Positions 15,998 through 24,221 of a DNA stretch of 49,298 nucleotides are shown piece by piece. The notes below the pieces were generated by a model. It searched no databases, had not been told where the DNA came from, and saw only the letters and a list, made by a program, of their open reading frames with translations. Each line of letters starts with the position of its first letter. Position 1 is the stretch's first letter. The position numbers were made by a program, and so were the translations under genes. The stretch is from a virus: positions 1 through 49,298 of the IMG/VR virus record IMGVR_UViG_3300042460_002232; one strand, written 5' to 3'.

Positions 15998-17071
15998 TCA
16001 GAGCAATCGATCGCCAACTTGTGGTTGTCGCAACCACCCATCCTCACGAAGCCGATTCCAAGCGGCTTCGATATGCGACCGCTTCATGATATCGCGCTTC
16101 CGTTCGTTCCAGCTGTGCACCGCCAAAACTGCTTCATCGAGTGTGCTGGCGAGTGTATCGGGATCGTGATTGACCCAATGCACAGTGGCAAGCAATTCCA
16201 TGCCATAGGGCGACTGGAAACCTTCGATCAGGTTGGTAATGCGATCAACCCGCGCATTCAGCTCAATATCGCCTGCTTCCCGAAGGAAGGCTTCAGCTTC
16301 GTCGAGCGCGCCCTTCGTAGGGCTAATCTCCGACTGAACAACCCCATCGCCAACGCCCACGATGTAGTGGCCTTCCATGTGCGATAGAACGTGCTTTAGT
16401 TCCTGCGCGTAAGGGCCAAAGGTGTGCTTGATAAAATTCATCCGCAACTTTTGACCGGCGGACTGCAGGAAGTACGTGAGCTTCTGAACTTCGATCTGCG
16501 ACAGGCCGTAGTCGAGCTCCTTGTAGGCTTCTAGGACCTTGATCATCGCGGCGCGGCCAGGAGTCATCTTGGGCTTAGCTGTCCTTGTTTCCATCTCTGT
16601 TGCCGCAGGGGCACCATTCGGAGGGAATAGCACAATGCGAAGTTCAGGAACGCGAGCGGCCGCTGCCTCGATCAACGGTTTGACATCAGCCCAATCCAAT
16701 CCGCCTGCTCCACAGCCCAGTGGAGGCATGGCAACTGATTTGATGCCCAACTGCTGGGCTACGGCAATAAAATCTTCCAGTCCGGAGCTGATGTACTCCA
16801 GTTTCGAGGGCTGCCGCCAATGCTTCTTTGTCGGGAAGTTTATGACATAGTGCGGCTGCACCATCGCGCCATTATCGAAGGCAAACATCTTTCCGATTTT
16901 AACTTCGCCACGCTTGCATGCTGCTTCGTAAGCGTCGTAATTCTTTGTAAATTTCCGACGGAACTGCAGCGCGATGCCTTTACCCATCACGCCGACACAG
17001 TTCACTGTGTTGACGATGGCATCGACATCGTCCCGCTTCAGCAAGTCTCCGGATGCGATTTCGACTGACAT
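15998..17071 (-). CDS. darG: DarG antitoxin: DNA ADP-ribosylglycohydrolase
   Basis: 357 aa. The N-terminal macrodomain (about 1-155) reads GDLLKRDDVDAIVNTVNCVG with N24, then VMGKGIALQF with K31, and PPLGCGAGGLDW (116-127): the DarG-type active site that removes ADP-ribose from thymidine in DNA. A linker (about 160-175) leads to the C-terminal domain (KLTYFLQSAG, KHTFGPYAQELKHVL, and a YIVGVGDG element), which in known DarG proteins binds and blocks DarT directly. The length and domain order match the family. It starts 10 bases after the darT stop. Base composition is less GC-rich than the flanking operons, consistent with a mobile cassette. Confidence 0.93.
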   Translation of the reverse strand: MSVEIASGDLLKRDDVDAIVNTVNCVGVMGKGIALQFRRKFTKNYDAYEAACKRGEVKIGKMFAFDNGAMVQPHYVINFPTKKHWRQPSKLEYISSGLEDFIAVAQQLGIKSVAMPPLGCGAGGLDWADVKPLIEAAAARVPELRIVLFPPNGAPAATEMETRTAKPKMTPGRAAMIKVLEAYKELDYGLSQIEVQKLTYFLQSAGQKLRMNFIKHTFGPYAQELKHVLSHMEGHYIVGVGDGVVQSEISPTKGALDEAEAFLREAGDIELNARVDRITNLIEGFQSPYGMELLATVHWVNHDPDTLASTLDEAVLAVHSWNERKRDIMKRSHIEAAWNRLREDGWLRQPQVGDRLL

Positions 17072-17081
17072 TTCCTTCGAC

Positions 17082-17750
17082 CTAGTAGTACCAATCCGGG
17101 GTGATTGCGACCTTCATGTTGAGGCCCTCATTCCGGAGCAACTTAGACACCCGTACTTGAGCGGCATTATCGAATACCCCGAGGCAGACGCACAAATCGA
17201 GCGGAACTGATTGATGCACGAGGAGTTCTGCCATCCTTTTCTCCATGCGCTCGCTATAACGGGCGTGGCCGGATACGCTCTTCCAGTACCTGCAATAGCC
17301 ACCAATTGTGGGTTGTTCGTAGAACAGGTCCCAAGCGACGTGGGTGGCGAGCTGATCCATATCGTCGCAGGGAATGCTGTAATCGAGGCTTGCATTGCGG
17401 TCGTAGAAAACGATGCGACGGCCAGCATCTACAATTCGTTGTGCATAAGTCGCGAAATGCACGATGTCTTTTTGTCGGTAGGCACAGCCTGGCACGTTAC
17501 CTTCATTGATAGTGAAGAGCATCGGCGATCGCGGCGCAAAGTAGAAAGGCACGTAATCATGAAGGCTGCCGCCGGGCCCAGCGCTTACCATCTTTGCAGC
17601 TCGACGGTGTTGGATGGTCTGGTAGGCGATGTTTTGATAGCCGAACCCGGCTTCAGATAGGCTGTTCTTCGCGCGTAACTCGCCCATGCCGAAAATCTGA
17701 GCCAGATTGTCGATCGCGGTGATGTGGAATATGGGCGTGGGATTGCGCAT
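17082..17750 (-). CDS. darT: DarT toxin: ssDNA thymidine ADP-ribosyltransferase
   Basis: 222 aa, DUF4433 family. It opens with PIFHITAIDNLAQIFGMGELRAKN (H9 region is the NAD-binding start), followed by DYVPFYFAPRSPMLF and the IVFYDRNAS element. EKRMAELLVHQSVPLD carries E175, the probable catalytic Glu in the ARTT region. Known DarT enzymes ADP-ribosylate thymidine in single-stranded DNA and stop replication, and DarTG pairs act as toxin-antitoxin and abortive-infection systems. All features expected are present and the ORF is intact. It lies 12 bases after the repressor stop and 10 bases before darG. Confidence 0.93.
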   Translation of the reverse strand: MRNPTPIFHITAIDNLAQIFGMGELRAKNSLSEAGFGYQNIAYQTIQHRRAAKMVSAGPGGSLHDYVPFYFAPRSPMLFTINEGNVPGCAYRQKDIVHFATYAQRIVDAGRRIVFYDRNASLDYSIPCDDMDQLATHVAWDLFYEQPTIGGYCRYWKSVSGHARYSERMEKRMAELLVHQSVPLDLCVCLGVFDNAAQVRVSKLLRNEGLNMKVAITPDWYY

Positions 17751-17762
17751 AACTCGCCGGCC

Positions 17763-18428
17763 TTAGTCGTCGTCGCCGCCGTGCCCACGGACGCGTCCGA
17801 TGACGGCGTAGTTCTCTCCCACGATCGGTTCCGGGGGGTATTTGGACTGATCCGGATTGAGGCTGTACATGATCCAGCCCCCTGCTTCAGACCGTCTAAG
17901 CTGCTTGAGCCTTAGCCCATCTTCGCCGATCAGCGCGAAGTTCTTGCCGTGCACTGGCTCGCGTTCGCTCATGTTGATCAGAACCCAGCTGCCGTGCGGG
18001 TACTTCGGATCCATGCTGTCGCCGCGCACGGTCCAGACCTTGCACCGCTCCGCCCGCAATCCCTTCTTCTGCATCCAGTCCAGGCGGAAAGCGTGGGATT
18101 TGTCGATCTGCTCGTGATCCCAGAAGACCTCCCCGTTACCCGCTGAAAGACTGGCGCCGCAGACCTTGTCCACATAGGTGAGCGCATCCGGCGCCGCGTC
18201 TTGCCCCTTCTCTTCGAGAATTCGGTTGGGGTTCATATAGACCAGGAAGGCCTCCGGGAAATTTGCGAGGACTTTTTCGAACCCGTCCTTGGAAACCGCA
18301 CCTCGAGCCTTCCAATTCGCCCAGACGGCGTTGGACACGCCTAGCTCGGTGGCCATATCGGTCTCATTCCACCCGCGATCGCGCTGAACGCCCTGCAGAG
18401 CTGCGAGAAGCTTTTTTCCTAGATCCAT
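17763..18428 (-). CDS. CI-type repressor with S24 self-cleaving domain
   Basis: 221 aa. N-terminal helix-turn-helix (about 20-55: NETDMATELGVSNAVWANWK), then a linker with the Ala-Gly cleavage pair at 97-98 (SLSAGNGE). The C-terminal S24 peptidase domain has TVRGDSMDPKYPHGSWV (S138 nucleophile) and LRLKQLRR (K175 base). This is the LexA/lambda CI design: RecA-stimulated self-cleavage causes induction. It lies divergent from the Cro-like gene with three operator-like sites between them. No ribosome site precedes ATG 18428. DarT and DarG follow in the same direction with 12- and 10-base gaps. Confidence 0.92.
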   Translation of the reverse strand: MDLGKKLLAALQGVQRDRGWNETDMATELGVSNAVWANWKARGAVSKDGFEKVLANFPEAFLVYMNPNRILEEKGQDAAPDALTYVDKVCGASLSAGNGEVFWDHEQIDKSHAFRLDWMQKKGLRAERCKVWTVRGDSMDPKYPHGSWVLINMSEREPVHGKNFALIGEDGLRLKQLRRSEAGGWIMYSLNPDQSKYPPEPIVGENYAVIGRVRGHGGDDD

Positions 18429-18438
18429 GGCCGAACGC

Positions 18439-18502
18439 TAAACAATGTGTTATGCGAGCGCTTCACGCTATGTTGATTTTCATAATTCACATGGTGTTTA
18501 AT
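18439..18502. promoter_or_regulatory. OR operator cluster (three sites)
   Basis: Three sites at 24-base spacing share the CACA-NN-GTGT core: 18439-18452 on the minus strand (TAACACATTGTTTA), 18462-18477 (TTCACGCTATGTTGAT) and 18486-18502 (TTCACATGGTGTTTAAT). They resemble the OL sites at 15022-15080. The last site overlaps the -10 of the rightward promoter. Confidence 0.65.
18473..18502 (+). promoter_or_regulatory. PR-like promoter
   Basis: TTGATT (18473-18478), an 18-base spacer, and TTTAAT (18497-18502), one mismatch from TATAAT. The expected transcription start (about 18509) is at the ATG of the Cro-like gene, which has no ribosome site, so a leaderless message is likely. Confidence 0.6.
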
Positions 18503-18509
18503 GATGATC

Positions 18510-18764
18510 ATGGACGCACTCGACAGAGCAATTCAGAAGGTTGGGGGCTTGGCCGACTTCGCCGAGCGTATCGGCTTGAGGCGATCGCAGATGAGCACGG
18601 TCGCCATGTGGCGGGCGCGCAAGCGCGTCCCGGCCGAGCGGTGCATCGCAATCGAAACTGCTACCGACGGCGCAGTCACCCGCTACGACCTTCGCCCCGA
18701 CGTCTTCGGCCCGCCCCCGGCTGTCAAGGCTGATCCGCAGCCGCAAGCCGAGAGAGCCGCCTGA
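18510..18764 (+). CDS. Cro/YdaS-like repressor
   Basis: About 84 aa from ATG 18510 (other in-frame ATGs at 18501 and 18504). ALDRAIQKVGGLADFAERIGLRR then VAMWRARKRVPAERCIAIE and VTRYDLRPDVF is the pattern of YdaS/Cro-type helix-turn-helix proteins, small dimeric repressors at the head of prophage early operons. It faces the CI-type repressor across the OR cluster. The 3' tail is Pro/Gln-rich and probably disordered. The position and family make it the Cro equivalent. Confidence 0.85.
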   Translation: MDALDRAIQKVGGLADFAERIGLRRSQMSTVAMWRARKRVPAERCIAIETATDGAVTRYDLRPDVFGPPPAVKADPQPQAERAA

Positions 18765-18765
18765 C

Positions 18766-18999
18766 ATGGCGCGCGCCTCAAGAACCAAGCTGACCCCCAA
18801 CCAGCGCAGGCTGGTGGATGAGGCCGTTGCGCACTGGTATCGCGGCGATGGGGCAGGCGTCAGCGACGCCCACGCTTCGGAGATCGAAGCCTCGGCGCTG
18901 CGCGCCGCGCGTTCTATGCGCCGGGCTTTTTCTGCGCTGAACGCTTCGGCCTCGGGTCCCGGTACATGTCGAGCAGTGCGAGGTAAAGGGGCGCGATGA
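18766..18999 (+). CDS. Hypothetical early protein (77 aa)
   Basis: Starts one base after the Cro-like stop. It is basic and helical (TKLTPNQRRLVDEAVAHWY, then ASEIEASALRAARSMRRAF); the last 20 residues are less protein-like. It overlaps the oppositely oriented 64-aa ORF by 86 bases, so at most one of the pair may be real over that stretch. Confidence 0.45.
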   Translation: MARASRTKLTPNQRRLVDEAVAHWYRGDGAGVSDAHASEIEASALRAARSMRRAFSALNASASGPGTCRAVRGKGAR

Positions 19000-19108
19000 A
19001 CTGCTCGACGTCCTCCGGCCTCGGCAGCGTGCTGATCGCATCTGGTTTGATCTTGGCGGTCAGTATCGCGTTCAGCGTTGCAGCCGCAAATTCGTGTGGG
19101 CTGTTCAT
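18914..19108 (-). CDS. Hypothetical protein (64 aa), opposite strand
   Basis: MNSPHEFAAATLNAILTA leads a helical protein with EDVEQFIAPLYLALLDMY and a basic tail. GGAG lies six bases before the ATG. If real, it is a leftward gene inside the rightward operon. It competes with the 77-aa rightward ORF over 86 bases. No family recognised. Confidence 0.45.
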   Translation of the reverse strand: MNSPHEFAAATLNAILTAKIKPDAISTLPRPEDVEQFIAPLYLALLDMYRDPRPKRSAQKKPGA

Positions 19109-19440
19109 GTCGGTCTCCGGCGGGGGTGGGGTGTGAATCCTGGCCCTCGCATTCTGCCCCTGTCGGCAGACCGGCTCCATTCAACCCGGCGTCCCCCTGC
19201 GCCGGACTCAACCGCTGCTGTCCCCCCGCAGCGGCGGGCTGGCGCTGACTCCCCCCGGTCAGGCGTCGCGGTATCAGTACGCCGCACTCTCTCCTCCCGG
19301 CAGGGCCTTCGCCCTGCTCGCACCTTGGGCCTGCGTGAGCGGGCTCCTTCCTATTCGTCGTTTCCATGCGGCGCATCGTCGCGCCCGTTCAGGGGAATTC
19401 ATGGGAACAGCCCTTCCCCTGAATTCCCAGGGAGCCCCTC
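19109..19440. other. Gene-free interval upstream of the CII-like gene
   Basis: No convincing gene on either strand in about 330 bases. Roughly 19140-19310 of the plus strand is C-rich with many CCCC runs and little A, which is the composition of Rho-utilisation (rut) sites; in lambda a Rho-dependent terminator (tR1) sits between cro and cII, the same relative place. The right end holds the nested inverted repeats described separately. Confidence 0.4.
19388..19428. repeat. Two overlapping inverted repeats before the CII-like gene
   Basis: TTCAGGGGAA (19388-19397) pairs with TTCCCCTGAA (19414-19423). GGGAATTCA (19393-19401) pairs with TGAATTCCC (19420-19428). Both are perfect and cannot form together. 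The second ends 13 bases before the ATG at 19441. Confidence 0.6.
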
Positions 19441-19820
19441 ATGCAGCAGATGAGCCTCGCTTTCGAGCCAGGTCTGGCCCAGCGATATCGCCGAGCACGC
19501 GAGTGTCTGGCGACCCAGGTCTATCAGCGAGGCCTCGTCGCCGTCGCCGGGAAGCTGGACATGTCCCCGTCGAAGCTGACCGAGAAGCTGGCCGGCGCGA
19601 GTTCGGACGGCAAGGTCCGCGGCTTCACGCTCGACGAGCTGGAGGACTACATCGAGCAGACAGGCGACGTGTCCGTCGTCCACTACCTCGCGGAGAAGTA
19701 CTGCCGCGACCCGGCGGTGCAGCAAGCCGAAGCTCTAGCACAGCTCGCAGCGATCACGAAACAGCTGCCTGCCTTGCTCAGCTTGGCAGGCCTGCAGCAG
19801 GCGCCGAAGGGGCGCCGCGG

Positions 19821-19824
<4 letters not shown>
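19441..19824 (+). CDS. CII-like phage regulatory protein
   Basis: 127 aa. AFEPGLAQRYRRARECL and QRGLVAVAGKLDMSPSKLTEKLAG form a helix-turn-helix (about 30-51), followed by RGFTLDELEDYIEQTGD. The plan (DNA-binding first half, Leu-rich tail ending QAPKGRRG) resembles the phage CII/Phage_CP76-type regulators encoded between cro and the replication genes. GGGAG lies six bases before the ATG. The stop overlaps the replication gene start (ATGA). Family assignment is by pattern, so CII-like in position is surer than in mechanism. Confidence 0.6.
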
Positions 19825-20949
<1,125 letters not shown>

Positions 20950-20957
<8 letters not shown>

Positions 20958-21684
20958 ACCAACCGCTGCACTCGCCGAAGCACTCGCCGTCACGATCGAG
21001 GCTTGCGGTACCGAATTCAGCGCCGCCGCGGTCCAGATCATGCTGGCCGATCTCGCGGACTATCCCGAGCAGGCCGTTCTGGTCGCGCTGCAGCGGACAC
21101 GCCGCGAGCACAAAGGCCGGCTGGTGCTCGCCGCAATCATCGAGCGCATCGACGATGGTCGCCCCGGCGTTGAAGTCGCCTGGGCGATGACGCCGCGCGA
21201 CGAGCGCGATACCGCCGTGCTGACGACCGAGATCCTCGACGCGCTACGCATCGCACAGCCGTTGCTCACTGAGGGCGACGAAATCGCCGCCCGCATGGCG
21301 TTCAAGGAGGCCTACACGAAGCGGGTCGAGATCGCCCGAGCGAACCGCTTGCCCGTCCGTTGGCATGTCAGTATCGGCTGGGATGCTGCAGGCCGCGTCG
21401 CTCCGCTTGCCGAGGCGGTCCGCCTGGGCCGCATCACTGAAGCCATCGCTGAGAAGCACGTCCACGGCGACAACCTGCGCGACATGCTCGCGCTCGCTGG
21501 CGCTCCCGAACGTCCTGCACTGGCCGCTCCACAGAATCTCGCGCAGCTGACCCAGCGCCTCCCGCCGGTATCTACGCCAGAACCCCAGCCTGCACCTCCG
21601 CGCAAGCGTTGGGGCGACGCCTATACGCAAGGCACCGATCAACCCGCTGCACCCGAATCCGTCCACTTGGAGAACCCCGCATGA
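20950..21684 (+). CDS. Hypothetical replication-region protein (P-like by position)
   Basis: 244 aa from a GTG that overlaps the O-like stop; AGGAGG lies nine bases upstream. The N-terminal half is helical (LAEALAVTIEACGTEFSAAAV, then VALQRTRREHKG) and a segment VEVAWAMTPRDERDTAV follows; the tail is Pro/Gln-rich. It occupies the place of the helicase loader after an initiator, but I see no Walker motif and cannot assign it. An alternative is a conserved DUF protein of the replication block. Confidence 0.6.
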
Positions 21685-22217
21685 AAATCACGCTCAGAGA
21701 AACCACCGTCGCGCACGTCAACGTCCGCCGCGAGAAGGCCGGCGACACCGAGGGCCCCATCGCGATCGACCTGAAGTTCACCGGCGATGCCCGCCCGGAA
21801 GTGCTGAAAACGCTCTTCGCCACCGACGAGGGCTACAACCACGTCCTGGGCAATTTCTTCGGCGACTCCGGCGAGATGGTGTCGCACGATGTCGGCTCGA
21901 TCACGCTGCGCCGCGAAGCGATCGGCCACCGCATGAAGATCACCGCAGGTCTCAGCGAAACCGAGATCGACATCGACAGCTGCAAGGTGGACAAGATCAA
22001 GCTGACGCCGGAAGACGGCCCGCTGGTGGGCTACTCGTTGCGCGTCCAGGTGAAGCCCACCACGGAACTCATCGCGCAGTTGTCCGGCCTGCTCGAGCGG
22101 CAGGTCACCGTCGAGATCGAGCACAAGCAGACCGAACTCGACCTGGAGCAGCCGAAGCGCTCCCGCAAGAAGTCGAAGGAAGAGGCTCAGACCGAACTGG
22201 GCATGAACGTCCACTGA
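21681..22217 (+). CDS. Hypothetical early protein (178 aa)
   Basis: MKITLRETTVAHVNVRREKAG begins a beta-rich protein (MSHDVG, then GSITLRREAIG and MKITAGLSETEIDID) with a helical, basic tail (EQPKRSRKKSKEEAQ). ATGA overlap with the preceding stop fixes the start. The beta-sandwich-like pattern with a charged tail might suggest an ssDNA-binding function, but this is a guess. Precedes RusA. Confidence 0.6.
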   Translation: MKITLRETTVAHVNVRREKAGDTEGPIAIDLKFTGDARPEVLKTLFATDEGYNHVLGNFFGDSGEMVSHDVGSITLRREAIGHRMKITAGLSETEIDIDSCKVDKIKLTPEDGPLVGYSLRVQVKPTTELIAQLSGLLERQVTVEIEHKQTELDLEQPKRSRKKSKEEAQTELGMNVH

Positions 22218-22233
22218 GACCGAGCCTGCTGCG

Positions 22234-22638
22234 ATGAACCTAACCGGCCCCGTCCGCCTCATACTCCCGTGGTCGCCTTCGGTGAACACGTACTGGCGCA
22301 GCGTCCCGCTGCGCGGTCGCGTCCGGGTGCTGATCAGCGAAGAAGGGCAGCGCTATGCCCGCGAGGTGGCCTTGCGCTGCCTGGAGCAGAAAGCGCCGCG
22401 CGATGTCAGCGGACGGCTGGCCGTCAGGCTCTACGTGGAACCGCCCGACACCCGGATTCGCGACATCGACAACCTGCCGAAGGCGATTCTGGACGCGCTG
22501 ACGAAGGCCAAGGTGTGGATGGATGATAGTCAGGTTGACGCGCTCCACGTCGTCCGCGGGCCGAAGTTTCGAGGAGGTCGGATCATCGCGACGATCACGC
22601 CGCCCGGCTTGCCGATTGAGTTGGGGGGGACGGAGTAA
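22234..22638 (+). CDS. rusA: RusA-family Holliday junction resolvase
   Basis: 134 aa with the RusA signature: LPWSPSVNTYW (residues 11-21), PDTRIRDIDNLPKAILDALTKA (D72, D77, D79 metal-binding aspartates and the following Lys), and VWMDDSQVDALHVVRG (D97/D98). Cleaves Holliday junctions symmetrically and resolves recombination intermediates before packaging. Its stop shares one base with the next start (TAATG). Position between replication and terminase genes is typical for lambdoid phages. Confidence 0.92.
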   Translation: MNLTGPVRLILPWSPSVNTYWRSVPLRGRVRVLISEEGQRYAREVALRCLEQKAPRDVSGRLAVRLYVEPPDTRIRDIDNLPKAILDALTKAKVWMDDSQVDALHVVRGPKFRGGRIIATITPPGLPIELGGTE

Positions 22639-23255
22639 TGCAATTCAGCATCCGCAAGGACCCGGTCGAGAGGACGATCATCTTCCGCGGCGAGATCCGC
22701 GAGGGTGACATGCAGGAACTGCACCTCGATCCCTTCGACCTGGCGTTGCTGGAGGACATCAACCAGGGCCCGGGCTTCGCGGCCGACTCACTGCTGGCGC
22801 TGGAGATGCTGTACCGTCGCGCTGAGCAGCGCGAGCGCCGCCTGCCGGTGGAACTCTCTCTGGTGCAGCAGCAGTGCGGCACTAGCTGCGGCATCGCCTG
22901 CGCCGCCATGGTGGCGGGCGTGACCTTCGCCGAGGCCCGGGCGCTGGCGGAACCGCCGCTGGGCAACCGCGAGCTCGACACGCTGCTGAAGAAGCTCGGC
23001 GTCCGTTTCGAACGGCAGCTCTACCCGGAACTGGACGAGTACCGCATCTACATCGTGACGGTGCCGTCGCTGAACGTCGTAGGCGGTCTTCACTTCGTGG
23101 TGCTCCGCACCGGGGCGATCCAGCCGCCTGGCAAGGTCACGATCGACATCTTCGATCCGGTCATGGACGGCAAGAAGGCCTACGGCCGCGATGAGCAGCT
23201 CACGAGTTGGTCCGAGGCGGTGCGGATTCTCGGCAGGTCGAGGCAGCCGGGATGA
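22638..23255 (+). CDS. C39-peptidase-like protein
   Basis: 205 aa. LVQQQCGTSCGIACAAMVAGV has the Q-x5-C arrangement of C39 cysteine peptidases (likely C84). LHFVVLR provides the His and IDIFDPVMDGK the Asp, so all three parts of the site are present. There is no transporter domain, unlike bacteriocin-processing C39 enzymes. The start overlaps the rusA stop. It lies just before the terminase genes and might process a phage or host protein; the substrate is unknown. Confidence 0.65.
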   Translation: MQFSIRKDPVERTIIFRGEIREGDMQELHLDPFDLALLEDINQGPGFAADSLLALEMLYRRAEQRERRLPVELSLVQQQCGTSCGIACAAMVAGVTFAEARALAEPPLGNRELDTLLKKLGVRFERQLYPELDEYRIYIVTVPSLNVVGGLHFVVLRTGAIQPPGKVTIDIFDPVMDGKKAYGRDEQLTSWSEAVRILGRSRQPG

Positions 23256-23563
23256 ATCAGGCCAAGGTTTACCCTCAAATCGTGTGCACCGGCCGCGGCG
23301 AGCCCGGCTACATGCACGTCCCCGGCCACCCGCACCACGGTCGGCTGGTGGAGATCGTGGCGCCGGCGCCGCGGGAAGTGTTTGTGCTACCCAACGGCGC
23401 GCCGCACGCCGCGGCGATGGACGATCACCGTGTCGTGGTCCGGTTCATCGGCCAGCCCGTGACCGTGCCGGGCAAACCTGATCCGTCGCGCTACGGCTGC
23501 TGCAACCGCAGGCTGGTCCGCGATCTTGATGATCCCGAGCGGCCCGAACTGAAGGTGGCGTGA
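23252..23563 (+). CDS. Hypothetical protein (103 aa)
   Basis: Starts MNQAKVYPQIVCTGRGEPG with an ATGA overlap. VEIVAPAPREVFVLPNGAPHA and VVVRFIGQPVTVPGK suggest a small beta-barrel. Cys-Cys pair near the end (GCCNRRLVRDLDD). No family recognised. Confidence 0.6.
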   Translation: MNQAKVYPQIVCTGRGEPGYMHVPGHPHHGRLVEIVAPAPREVFVLPNGAPHAAAMDDHRVVVRFIGQPVTVPGKPDPSRYGCCNRRLVRDLDDPERPELKVA

Positions 23564-23745
23564 TGAGCAAGCCTCGCCCCCGTGTGCGCCCCTGTTCGTC
23601 CTTCGGTGGCCGCAGCCCGCGCACCTTCAAGCCTGTGGGCAAGCGCCACCGCTGGCGCGGACACAGCTGGGGCGTCGGAACCTGCAAGTTCTGCGGACGG
23701 ACGCTCGATGAAGTGCTGGACGCCTATGCTCTGCAAGCCCAATGA
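23563..23745 (+). CDS. Small zinc-finger-like protein (60 aa)
   Basis: Basic protein with GHSWGVGTCKFCGRTLDEV; one CxxC plus nearby His residues (KRHRWRGH) could make a zinc site. ATG 23563 overlaps the preceding TGA by one base. It ends by ATGA overlap with the terminase small subunit. Function unknown; nucleic-acid binding is plausible. Confidence 0.58.
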   Translation: MSKPRPRVRPCSSFGGRSPRTFKPVGKRHRWRGHSWGVGTCKFCGRTLDEVLDAYALQAQ

Positions 23746-24221
23746 AGCGCGGCGACAAGCCCAAGACCTCGCGGACCTCGCGCCGCCACGTCTCTGCTGC
23801 GCAGAAAACCGAAAAGGTCCTCGCGCTGCGCCTGAAGGGGCTCAGCTTCTCGAAGATCGGGAAGGAAGTGGGCATCAGCAAGCAGCGCGCTCATCAAGTC
23901 GTGGACGAATGGCTGCAGGAATCGCTGGAGGAACTCAAGGGGAAGGCCCAGGAGCTGCGGCTGATCGAGCTCGCGAGGCTGGATACCCTGCAGGCTGGAC
24001 TATGGGCCCGCGCAACCAGGGGCGACCCGCGCGCGATCGACACCATGCTGCGGGTCATGGAACGCCGCGCCCGGCTCACCGGCATCGATGCGCCGTTGAA
24101 GATCATCCCCGGCGCGCCGGACGGAAAATTGCATGACATCCCTGACGACGCAGAGCTTGAGGCAATCGTGGAAGCAGTTAACGCCCGCTCAAAGGGCGCG
24201 CTTCCGGGACCTGACAGCTGA
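23742..24221 (+). CDS. terS: Terminase small subunit
   Basis: 159 aa. KGLSFSKIGKEVGISKQRAHQVVDEWL (about 33-59) is a helix-turn-helix, followed by a long helix (EELKGKAQELRLIELARLDTL) and an oligomerisation-type end. The helix-turn-helix plus position directly before terL make this the DNA-recognition subunit that binds the packaging site. ATGA overlap at the start; the 3' end overlaps the large-subunit ORF by 89 bases. Confidence 0.8.
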   Translation: MKRGDKPKTSRTSRRHVSAAQKTEKVLALRLKGLSFSKIGKEVGISKQRAHQVVDEWLQESLEELKGKAQELRLIELARLDTLQAGLWARATRGDPRAIDTMLRVMERRARLTGIDAPLKIIPGAPDGKLHDIPDDAELEAIVEAVNARSKGALPGPDS

